The translations under genes were made by a program, and so were the position numbers. Below the pieces are notes generated by a model. That model was not told where the DNA came from, made no database searches, and was given only the letters and a program-made list of their open reading frames with translations. 7,613 nucleotides of DNA from Lentisphaerota bacterium (GTDB lineage: Bacteria; Verrucomicrobiota; Kiritimatiellia; RFP12; UBA1067): positions 1 through 7,613 of the forward strand of contig SUVZ01000172.1 of the NCBI GenBank assembly GCA_015061765.1, read 5' to 3'. This document shows positions 1-5,959 of the stretch, piece by piece; within the stretch, counting starts at the first letter, position 1; every line of letters starts with the position of its first letter.

Positions 1-1538
1 GTAAAACCGTACTCTCGGCGTGGATGATCGCCGCGCGTAAAACAAATACGCTGATCCTCGTCAATAAAAAGCCACTTATGAGTCAGTGGGTGGAACGGTT
101 ATCGCAATTTCTTAATATTCCTAAAAAGGAAATCGGCGTATGGGGAGGAGGCAAGCGCAAGTATACGGGCAAGATAGACGTTGCGCTTATTCAAAGCCTG
201 GTACGAAAGGGATCGGTCAATAAAGAGATCGTGGGCAGCTACGGGCAGTTGATTGTCGATGAGTGTCACGGTGTTCCTGCCACATCGTTTGAAGCCGTTA
301 CAAACGTATTTACGGGGAAGTATGTTCTCGGACTTTCGGCGACACCGGTGCGAAGAGATGGGTTGCATCCGATTATTCAAATGCAATGCGGGCCATTGCG
401 CCACAAAGTCGACCCGAAAGCGATGGCGGCATTTGAGCATTTTGATCATCGTGTAAATGTGAGATTGACAGGCTTCGAGTCTGGTTTCGCTCGGCAAGAA
501 AACGAAAAGCCGTCTTATTCCCTTCTGATAGAGGAATTGATCGTCAATGCCCGCCGTAATGAGATGATCGTACGTGATGTGCTTGGTGTTATAGCAGAGG
601 GCCGTTCTCCGGTTGTGTTGACCGAGAGGCGGAAGCATTTGGAGTCGCTGGAAAAAATGTTGGCGGGGAAAGTTGAAAATCTCCTGGTGCTTCACGGCGG
701 GATGGGAGCAAGGGAAATAAGAGCGCTTGAGGAAAAACGCTCTTCCATTTCTGATGAGTCGCCGCGCGTTCTTCTTGCAACAGGTTCGTATTTGGGAGAA
801 GGGTTTGATGATGCGCGTCTTGATACGCTCTTTCTTGCCTTGCCGATTTCATGGAAGGGGCGGCTGACCCAGTATGCCGGACGTCTTCATCGCCGTCATG
901 CCGGAAAGCGCGAAGTGCGGATATATGATTATGCTGATACTAATGTCCAAATGTTCGCCCGAATGTTCAACAAGCGGTGCGCAGGATATAAAGCGCTCGG
1001 CTATGAGATAACGATGCCGATTTCAACGGTGTCCGGCTTGCCGTCAAATGTTTCGCTTATTCGAGAGAAGCGTTTAGAGGAAAAATATTCCGAGACCGTG
1101 CGGAGGATTCTGCGCGAGGGTGTTTCGGCTGAGGAAATTGATCTTTTTGTTTTTGCTGCGGAGACGATGGAAGGTGTCAGTCCAAGTGATTCAGGGATTA
1201 TAGATGACGAATCGGCACGCAGCGCCGTAGAGCGGTTTTTCTTTAGGCATTTGGAATCTACGCCGGAAACCAAGGGTAAGTTCCTTCTTAATGCGCGATT
1301 GCCGATACCGTTTGGCGGAAATCCGGAAATGGAAGTGGATTTTATTTCAGAGCGGAATAAACTGGCAGTCGAAATAGACGGCAGTCATCATTTCGCAGAT
1401 AGAGATGCTTATCGACGGGATAGGAGAAAAGATGAATTATTGCAAGAAAACGGGTATTTTATATTACGGTTTTTGGCGGACGATGTTATGAATAATTTAG
1501 GCGAAGTTATGACGCGAGTTATTCGCAGACTGAAATGA
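1..1538 (+). CDS. SF2 helicase fused to C-terminal DUF559/Vsr-like nuclease (5'-truncated by window edge)
   Basis: The frame is open from the first base, and the first full codons read K-T-V-L-S-A-W. The GKT of Walker A is therefore cut by the edge and the true start lies upstream. Numbering from the Met at position 24: DECH box (motif II) at residues 79-82, SAT (motif III) at 105-107, GEGFDD (motif V) at 258-263 and QYAGRLHR (motif VI) at 283-290. These make up an apparently intact ATP-dependent SF2 helicase/translocase. Residues about 398-504 form a second domain with VDF (438-440), VEIDGSHHF (449-457), RRDRRKDELL and ILRF, the pattern of DUF559/Vsr-like PD-(D/E)XK endonucleases. The candidate metal ligands D439, E450 and D452 are present. 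From memory, the helicase segment (IQSLVRKG, VDECHG, MQCGP) resembles TOTE conflict-system proteins, which carry an archaeo-eukaryotic primase domain N-terminally. Such a domain would lie outside this window. A DNA-targeting defence role is inferred. Helicase and nuclease calls are firm; the system name is not. Confidence 0.88.
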   Translation, partial: KTVLSAWMIAARKTNTLILVNKKPLMSQWVERLSQFLNIPKKEIGVWGGGKRKYTGKIDVALIQSLVRKGSVNKEIVGSYGQLIVDECHGVPATSFEAVTNVFTGKYVLGLSATPVRRDGLHPIIQMQCGPLRHKVDPKAMAAFEHFDHRVNVRLTGFESGFARQENEKPSYSLLIEELIVNARRNEMIVRDVLGVIAEGRSPVVLTERRKHLESLEKMLAGKVENLLVLHGGMGAREIRALEEKRSSISDESPRVLLATGSYLGEGFDDARLDTLFLALPISWKGRLTQYAGRLHRRHAGKREVRIYDYADTNVQMFARMFNKRCAGYKALGYEITMPISTVSGLPSNVSLIREKRLEEKYSETVRRILREGVSAEEIDLFVFAAETMEGVSPSDSGIIDDESARSAVERFFFRHLESTPETKGKFLLNARLPIPFGGNPEMEVDFISERNKLAVEIDGSHHFADRDAYRRDRRKDELLQENGYFILRFLADDVMNNLGEVMTRVIRRLK

Positions 1539-1551
1539 TAAGGCTGTTGGC

Positions 1552-1581
1552 TACCACCGCATTTTGCAAAATGCGGTGGTA
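1552..1581. repeat. Perfect 30-bp palindrome downstream of the helicase-nuclease gene
   Basis: The 15 bases TACCACCGCATTTTG are followed directly by their exact reverse complement, centred on TGCA, starting 13 nt after the helicase-nuclease stop. As RNA it would fold into a stem of about 13 bp with a 4-nt loop. No T-tract follows on either strand, so it is not a canonical intrinsic terminator. It could still block or protect the 3' end of the upstream mRNA, be a REP-type repeat, or be a protein or recombinase site. The palindrome is read directly from the sequence; its function is unknown. Confidence 0.8.
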
Positions 1582-1632
1582 AGAAGCTTCAAACGGAGAG
1601 AAATTAGCATTTCGTTGTAAAATCAGTATGAT

Positions 1633-1716
1633 ATGAGCACGGGTAAAAACCAGGTCGTCTATCAGCCGAACGAGACCGTCCGGCTGGATGTGCGTTTGCA
1701 AAATGAGGCGGTGTAA
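1633..1716 (+). pseudogene. N-terminal remnant of a RhuM-family protein
   Basis: This ATG-started frame of 27 codons contains YQPNETVRLDVRLQNEAV and then hits TAA. The peptide closely matches the usual N-terminus of RhuM-family proteins (roughly YQ-x-x-E-x-x-x-x-L-x-V-R-L-x-N-E-T-V-W-L-T). The stop sits exactly where the conserved Trp of VWLT is expected, and the next two codons read Met-Thr, which still fits L/M-T. Beyond about 1722 no RhuM-like sequence is visible in any frame, and no good Shine-Dalgarno precedes the ATG. Intact family members are several hundred residues long and occur in accessory or defence islands; their function is poorly defined. I read this as debris of a deleted gene. 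The assignment is by recognition of a short peptide. The alternative is a chance 27-codon ORF. Confidence 0.55.
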
Positions 1717-1734
1717 ATGACGGTGCCGACAAGA

Positions 1735-1767
1735 ACGGCGAATGGTACTTTAGGCGTCATTCGCCGT
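1735..1767 (-). terminator. Candidate terminator hairpin for cysK
   Basis: ACGGCGAATG (1735-1744) and CATTCGCCGT (1758-1767) form a perfect 10-bp stem around a 13-nt loop. Read on the minus strand, it begins 47 nt after the cysK stop and is followed by the moderately T-rich TCTTGTC. On the plus strand it is followed by GATGATCC, which does not look like a terminator. The position suits 3'-end formation of cysK, but the weak T-tract and long loop make it an imperfect intrinsic terminator. Confidence 0.45.
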
Positions 1768-1814
1768 GATGATCCTGACAAATACGGTCATTAATCTGCA
1801 AGTCGGCAACATTA

Positions 1815-2738
1815 TCACTCGTACAGCCAGGTTGAAAGATAGCGCTCGCCCGTGTCGGGGAGAAGGGCGACGATCGTCTTGCCCGCGAATTCCGCGCGTT
1901 TGGCGAGTTCAAGCGCCGCCCATAGCGCCGCACCCGAGGAGATGCCGACAAGAAGGCCCTCTTTCGCGGCGGCGGAACGCGCCGTATCGCCGGCGTTCTC
2001 TGCCGTGACCGGGATCACTTCATCGAGAATCGAGGTGTCTAGCACTTTCGGCACGAATCCCGCTCCTATCCCCTGGAGCTTGTGAGGGCCCGGCTGTCCG
2101 CCCGAAAGGACTGCGGACGTGTCGGGTTCGACGGCGATGATCTTCACGGCAGGATTCCGCTCTTTGAGGAATTTCCCCGTGCCCGTCACGGTGCCGCCGG
2201 TGCCGACGCCGCATACGAACGCCGCGATTTCGCCGTTGGTCGCCTCCCAGATTTCGGGGCCGGTCGTGCGGTAGTGGAATGCCGGGTTGGCGGGGTTCTC
2301 GAACTGCTGCAGAATGACCGCTCCCGGGGTGGCGTCGCGCAGCTCTTCCGCCTTGGCGATCGCGCCTTTCATTCCGGCCTCTCCGGGTGTGAGGACAATT
2401 TCGGCGCCGTAGGCGGCGGCGAGCTTGCGCCGCTCGACGCTCATCGTTTCGGGCATGGTTAAAATGAGACGGTATCCTCTTACCGCCGATACGAGCGCAA
2501 GCCCTACGCCGGTGTTGCCGCTCGTCGGCTCGATGATGGTCGCGCCGGGTTTGAGGGCGCCGGACTCTTCCGCCGCGTCGATCATCGCCAGGGCGATGCG
2601 GTCTTTGACGCTTCCGCCGGGGTTGAAGTATTCGACTTTGGCGAGTACGCGCGCGCCGCCTTTGTTAAGCCTGTCCGATATCCCGACCAGCGGAGAGCCG
2701 CCGATTTTTTCGAGAATGTTCTTTGCGATACTGCTCAT
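1815..2738 (-). CDS. cysK: O-acetylserine sulfhydrylase (cysteine synthase A)
   Basis: This cytosolic PLP enzyme makes L-cysteine from O-acetyl-L-serine and sulfide, the last step of assimilatory cysteine synthesis. The product is 307 aa, normal for CysK. Visible motifs are NPGGSVKDR with the Schiff-base lysine K45, the substrate loop TSGNTG at 72-77, the phosphate-binding GTGGT at 179-183, HKLQGIGAGFVP at 219-230, GISSGAA at 265-271 with the serine that contacts the PLP ring nitrogen, and the terminal GERYLST block. I chose the ATG at 2738 over one six codons upstream because AAGGAG lies 9 nt before it, and MSSIAKNILEKIGGSPLV aligns with the usual family start. The gene stands alone on the minus strand, diverging from the glycosidase. 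Codons are strongly GC-rich, unlike the segment below 1800. No serine acetyltransferase gene is next to it. The related cysM and cystathionine beta-synthase families are less likely given the GIGAGFVP block. Confidence 0.95.
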   Translation of the reverse strand: MSSIAKNILEKIGGSPLVGISDRLNKGGARVLAKVEYFNPGGSVKDRIALAMIDAAEESGALKPGATIIEPTSGNTGVGLALVSAVRGYRLILTMPETMSVERRKLAAAYGAEIVLTPGEAGMKGAIAKAEELRDATPGAVILQQFENPANPAFHYRTTGPEIWEATNGEIAAFVCGVGTGGTVTGTGKFLKERNPAVKIIAVEPDTSAVLSGGQPGPHKLQGIGAGFVPKVLDTSILDEVIPVTAENAGDTARSAAAKEGLLVGISSGAALWAALELAKRAEFAGKTIVALLPDTGERYLSTWLYE

Positions 2739-2768
2739 AGTTCTAAACTCCTTCATTTAGGTGTGCGA

Positions 2769-2777
2769 ATTATATCA
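2769..2777 (-). promoter_or_regulatory. Extended -10 promoter of cysK
   Basis: Read on the minus strand, this is TGATATAAT: a consensus TATAAT preceded by the TG of an extended -10 element. It lies about 30 nt upstream of the cysK ATG, so transcription would start near 2762 with a leader of roughly 24 nt containing the AAGGAG ribosome site. No good -35 hexamer is visible at 16-18 nt, which extended -10 promoters can tolerate. No riboswitch could fit in so short a leader. Confidence 0.6.
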
Positions 2778-2832
2778 AAAGGGTGTTTTGAGTTGTTCAT
2801 GGCTTTGTTCCATTCCTGGTTTTTTTTTGACG

Positions 2833-2887
2833 TGTCATTTCCAGAAGTAAATGCAAGTGGAACTTGCATTTACTTCTGGAAATGACA
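2833..2887. repeat. Perfect inverted repeat: 26-bp arms, 3-nt loop
   Basis: The arm at 2833-2858 begins TGTCATTTCCAGAAG and ends TGCAAGT. It is matched base for base by its reverse complement at 2862-2887, around the loop GGA. The element lies between the divergent cysK and glycosidase promoters. A run of nine T precedes it on the plus strand (2820-2828), but no T-tract follows the hairpin on either strand, so it is not an intrinsic terminator. It is much longer than a typical operator. A REP-like or MITE-like palindromic element, or an unlinked remnant of one, is plausible. The structure is read directly; the role is unknown. Confidence 0.85.
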
Positions 2888-2903
2888 TTGCATTCTTCAG
2901 GAA
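2888..2903 (+). repeat. Degenerate direct copy of the hairpin's right arm
   Basis: TTGCATTCTTCAGGAA follows the hairpin immediately. It matches TTGCATTTACTTCTGGAA (2864-2881) inside the right arm with one 2-nt gap and one mismatch. With the inverted copy in the left arm, the motif is present three times in about 70 bp. This could be a cluster of binding sites or a decayed repeat unit; chance is possible for a match this short. Confidence 0.45.
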
Positions 2904-2904
2904 T

Positions 2905-2933
2905 TTGACCAATTCAATCAAATTTGATAACTT
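2905..2933 (+). promoter_or_regulatory. Candidate promoter of the GH127-like gene
   Basis: TTGACC (2905-2910) and TAACTT (2928-2933) are separated by 17 nt. A TG at 2925-2926 supplies an extended -10 for the otherwise weak hexamer. The predicted start near 2940 leaves a leader of about 55 nt. The dyad AATTTGA (2902-2908) / TCAAATT (2918-2924) overlaps the -35 and spacer and could be a regulator site. The -10 matches only three of six consensus bases. Confidence 0.35.
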
Positions 2934-2994
2934 GTTGGACCGGTTGAGTTAATTAAAAGGATATCTCTTAAAATTAGAGGAAAGGGCTGAGGCC

Positions 2995-4890
2995 GTGACA
3001 AAGAAAGAGGAACTTTACAGAAACATAATGTGCGTCACCTTCTCGGCCGCCGTATCGGTGGTCTGCGCAGGAGAGGTCGGGAATGTTCAGCTGAAGGGAT
3101 ATCTGGGGAAACGTCTGGATTCCATGATTGAGCGGCATGTCGTCGGTACCGATGTCGATTACATCACCGCGCCGTTCCTTGAAAAGACGGAGCGTCGGTT
3201 TCGGTGGCAGACGGAGTTCTGGGGCAAATACATGCATTCGGCTATGCCATATCTAAGCTATCGTTTCTCGCCCAGGCTGAAGGCCGATGTCGACCGCGGT
3301 GTGGAGCGTATGCTCGCTTCGCAGGAGGAGTGCGGATATATCGGCAATTACCCTGACGAGCTCAGGTGCGGCGATGGCTGGGATGTATGGGGAATGAAGT
3401 ACACCATGATGGGGCTTCTCCACTATTACGACTACACCAAAAGCGAAAAGGCTCTCGCCGCATGTCGCCGTCTCTGCGATTATCTGATCGCCGAAATCGG
3501 ACCCGGTGGCAGACGCGGCCGTGAACTGTGGCAGACGGGGAACTGGTCGGGGTATGCCAGCTCATCGGTTCTCGAGCCGGTCATGTGGCTCTACAGGCGA
3601 ACGAAAGAAGTCCGGTTCCTCGATTTCGCGACATACATCGTGAAAGGCATGACCGAACCGTCCAAGGGACCGCGCCTTCTCGATCTCGCACTTAAGGGGG
3701 TGTCTGTCGCGGACCGCAACGAAAAGGACTACGATTCTGGCCGCAAATGGGCGTACGTGTGCAAATACGGGCGTTCGAAGGCCTACGAGATGATGAGCTG
3801 TTATCAGGGATTTCTGGAATATTACGAAGTCACCGGGCGCAAAGATCTTTTCGAGGCGGCGATCAAAACCGGAGAGGACATCATAAAGGAAGAGGTGAAT
3901 CTTGCGGGTGGTAGCGCTTCGTCGGAGGCGTGGTTCCACGGCGCGCGCAAGCAACATCTGCCGTACTGGCGGCTGCAGGAAACATGCGTGACCACAACCT
4001 GGATGCGATTCTGCGAAAAACTGCTCGACATTACCGGCGACCCGAAATGGGCCGATCAGATCGAACGCACCTTCTACAATGCCTACCTCGCGGCCATGAA
4101 GGCGGACGGTTCCGAGTTCGCTGGCTACACTCCGCTTTCTGGAAACCGCTGGCACGGACAGCATCACTGTTATATGCACACCGACTGCTGCACGGCGAAT
4201 GGTCCGCGCGGTTTCCTGTGCTTCCTCAAAAAGTTCTTCCGAGCCAAGGGGAATGCGGTGGAATTCAATTTCTACGCATCTGCACTGGCCAAGGGTGAAC
4301 TGTCCGACGGCAGGAAGGTCGCGTTCGACATGTATTCGCTGTATCCGCGAATGGACATGGCGCGGATTGTCAGCCATACGGAAAGCGTCGGAGTGGTGCC
4401 GCTCAGGCTTCGCATCCCCGCCTGGAGCGCAAATACGGTCGTGAAGCTCAATGGACAGGCACTTGCGGGAGTGAAGAGTGGCACATACTTTGTCGTGGAG
4501 CATGAATGGAGACTTGGGGACATCATCGAAATCAAATTCGACATGCCTGTCGTCACGCATGAGCTCGACCACAGCGTGGCGTTCACCCGTGGACCGGTGC
4601 TTCTTGCCCGGGACAGCCGTTTTGCCGACGGTGACCTGACCGAACCGTTGCGCAGGGGCGATCTCGGGAAAGGCCATCTGATTGAATGTTTTGCGCCCGT
4701 ACGCACTCCGTCCGATGACATCTGGATGGCGTTCTCTGCGACGCTTGCAATTGGCTCTCATCACGAAAACCCCGAGGCCGCGCTGAAGACCACGGTCAAT
4801 TTCTGCGACTATGCCTCCGCCGGCAACACCTGGACGCGGGACAATTATTACCGTACCTGGTTCCCAGTCGAGTACGGCCACGATGAGTGA
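2995..4890 (+). CDS. Secreted DUF1680 / GH127-like glycosidase (putative beta-L-arabinofuranosidase)
   Basis: This 631-aa protein has the layout of DUF1680 enzymes: an N-terminal helical (alpha/alpha)6 catalytic region followed by beta-domains carrying RLRIPAW (471-477), the W-x-x-GD block (505-509) and RGPVLLA (532-538). Catalytic residues aligned by eye with the characterised HypBA1 are E311 (acid/base, in SSEAWF), zinc ligands E329 and C331 (QETC), nucleophile C398 and ligand C399 (DCCTANGPRG). The expected activity is release of terminal arabinofuranose or a related sugar, by a cysteine-glycosidase mechanism; the exact substrate cannot be read from sequence. The start is GTG, chosen because it supplies K3/K4/R9 before the hydrophobic stretch 11-23 and has AGGAAAGG 9 nt upstream. 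An ATG at codon 12 would remove that charged region. The signal peptide probably ends at VCA(25), placing the enzyme in the periplasm or outside. No other carbohydrate gene adjoins it. Confidence 0.85.
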   Translation: MTKKEELYRNIMCVTFSAAVSVVCAGEVGNVQLKGYLGKRLDSMIERHVVGTDVDYITAPFLEKTERRFRWQTEFWGKYMHSAMPYLSYRFSPRLKADVDRGVERMLASQEECGYIGNYPDELRCGDGWDVWGMKYTMMGLLHYYDYTKSEKALAACRRLCDYLIAEIGPGGRRGRELWQTGNWSGYASSSVLEPVMWLYRRTKEVRFLDFATYIVKGMTEPSKGPRLLDLALKGVSVADRNEKDYDSGRKWAYVCKYGRSKAYEMMSCYQGFLEYYEVTGRKDLFEAAIKTGEDIIKEEVNLAGGSASSEAWFHGARKQHLPYWRLQETCVTTTWMRFCEKLLDITGDPKWADQIERTFYNAYLAAMKADGSEFAGYTPLSGNRWHGQHHCYMHTDCCTANGPRGFLCFLKKFFRAKGNAVEFNFYASALAKGELSDGRKVAFDMYSLYPRMDMARIVSHTESVGVVPLRLRIPAWSANTVVKLNGQALAGVKSGTYFVVEHEWRLGDIIEIKFDMPVVTHELDHSVAFTRGPVLLARDSRFADGDLTEPLRRGDLGKGHLIECFAPVRTPSDDIWMAFSATLAIGSHHENPEAALKTTVNFCDYASAGNTWTRDNYYRTWFPVEYGHDE

Positions 4891-4976
4891 GGAATCGGCA
4901 GGTTCGTGAAGCATCCTGGAGCCGTTCAACCGAGGCCCAAGGTGAGCAGACTAATGGAACCATATTCTGTCCGGTA

Positions 4977-4985
4977 TGCTATAAT
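4977..4985 (+). promoter_or_regulatory. Extended -10 promoter of the folD operon
   Basis: TGCTATAAT is a consensus -10 with the extended TG, about 97 nt before the folD ATG. No convincing -35 is seen at the right distance. An imperfect dyad, CCGGTAT (4971-4977) / ATATCGG (4984-4990), straddles it and could be an operator or chance. Transcription would start near 4992 and give a leader of about 90 nt in which I see no recognisable riboswitch. A second candidate, TTGACA at 5000-5005, lacks a usable -10. Confidence 0.5.
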
Positions 4986-5081
4986 ATCGGGCAATATGAT
5001 TGACACATTGGGTCCAGGCGCTTTGTACCTGTTCCTGTGTCGCGCATATTGAAAGCAGAGTTTACAACGAGAGGATACAAA

Positions 5082-5957
5082 ATGAAGGCACAGATCATCG
5101 ACGGAAAGAAACTGGCGGCGGATACGCGCGCGGAGATAGCCCGCGGCGTTGCGGAGCTCAAGGAAGCCAAGGGCGTGACGCCGGGTCTGGCGGTGATTCT
5201 CGTGGGAGACAATCCGGCGAGCGTATCCTACGTGACCGCCAAGGAGAAGGCCTGCCGCGAGGCGGGGATGCTTTCGCGCGAGATAAGGCTTCCCGCGACG
5301 ATTTCCGAGGACGAGCTCATCGCCGAGATCGAGAAGCTCAATGCCGACCCTCTCATCCACGGCATTCTCGTGCAGCTTCCGCTTCCGAAAGGGTTCAGCG
5401 AAAAGCGCGTAATCGACTCCATCGCCGCCGAGAAGGACGTGGACGGCTTTACGCCGGTGAACGTCGGAAAGATGCTCATCGGCGACGACTGCTTCCTGCC
5501 CTGCACTCCGCATGGCATCATCAAGCTGATCGAGGTGACCGGGATGGATCTGTCCGGCAAGCATGCGGTTGTGATCGGCCGGTCGAATATCGTCGGCAAG
5601 CCTGTCGCCGCGCTTCTTTCCCGCAAGAGCGTGAACGCCACGGTGACGATGTGCCATACAGGCACCAGGGATGTCGCCGCGTTCACCCGCACAGCAGACG
5701 TTGTAGTCGTTGCGGCGGGCCGTCCGAACACCCTTACGGGCGACATGCTCAAGGAAGGAGCGGTGGTGATTGACGTCGGCGTGAACCGCGTTCCGGACGC
5801 CACTCACCCCAAGGGCTACAGGCTCTGCGGCGATGCCGACTTCGATTCGTGCGCAGAGGTCGCGTCCGCAATCACGCCGGTCCCGGGCGGGGTGGGCCCG
5901 ATGACGATCACGATGCTCCTGTGGAACACGCTGGAAAGCGCAAGAAAGGCGGTTTGA
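5082..5957 (+). CDS. folD: Bifunctional methylenetetrahydrofolate dehydrogenase / methenyltetrahydrofolate cyclohydrolase
   Basis: FolD interconverts 5,10-methylene-THF, 5,10-methenyl-THF and 10-formyl-THF using NADP in the cytosol, supplying one-carbon units for purines and formyl-Met. The product is 291 aa, normal for the family. Visible signatures are VGDNPASVSYVTAKEKAC (41-58) with catalytic Y50 and K54, the folate-site VDGFTPVNVG and PCTPHGI blocks, the nucleotide-binding VIGRSNIVGKPVAALL, CHTGT, and the C-terminal TPVPGGVGPMTITML signature. I chose the ATG at 5082 because GAGAGGA lies 6 nt upstream and MKAQIIDGKKLA is the standard start; a GTG 15 codons earlier has neither support. The stop is 2 nt before the next gene's ATG, so the two are probably co-transcribed and translationally coupled. 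Confidence 0.96.
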   Translation: MKAQIIDGKKLAADTRAEIARGVAELKEAKGVTPGLAVILVGDNPASVSYVTAKEKACREAGMLSREIRLPATISEDELIAEIEKLNADPLIHGILVQLPLPKGFSEKRVIDSIAAEKDVDGFTPVNVGKMLIGDDCFLPCTPHGIIKLIEVTGMDLSGKHAVVIGRSNIVGKPVAALLSRKSVNATVTMCHTGTRDVAAFTRTADVVVVAAGRPNTLTGDMLKEGAVVIDVGVNRVPDATHPKGYRLCGDADFDSCAEVASAITPVPGGVGPMTITMLLWNTLESARKAV

Positions 5958-5959
5958 CG

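Noticed and set aside
2820..2887. Hairpin plus nine-T run as an intrinsic terminator
   Set aside because: On the plus strand the T-run precedes the hairpin, and on the minus strand it reads as A. Neither orientation gives stem then T-tract, and no gene ends into it.
2939..2944. ACCGGT as the core of a LacI-type operator before the glycosidase gene
   Set aside because: The six central bases are palindromic but the flanks (TGTTGG and TGAGTT) are not complementary, so chance is the simpler reading.
3055..3075. Lipoprotein signal (lipobox) in the glycosidase N-terminus
   Set aside because: The residues before the cysteine (S-V-V-C) lack the small residue needed at -1; a signal peptidase I site after VCA fits better.
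3562..4929. 455-codon open frame on the minus strand opposite the glycosidase gene
   Set aside because: It lies antisense to a gene with full GH127-like motifs, its translation shows no recognisable domain, and GC-rich codons commonly leave such frames open.
5000..5028. Consensus TTGACA as a second folD promoter
   Set aside because: The sequence 16-18 nt downstream (TTTGTACC) is a poor -10, so the upstream TGCTATAAT is preferred.
4926..5807. 293-codon open frame on the minus strand opposite folD
   Set aside because: folD is unmistakable on the other strand; this is a reverse-frame shadow.
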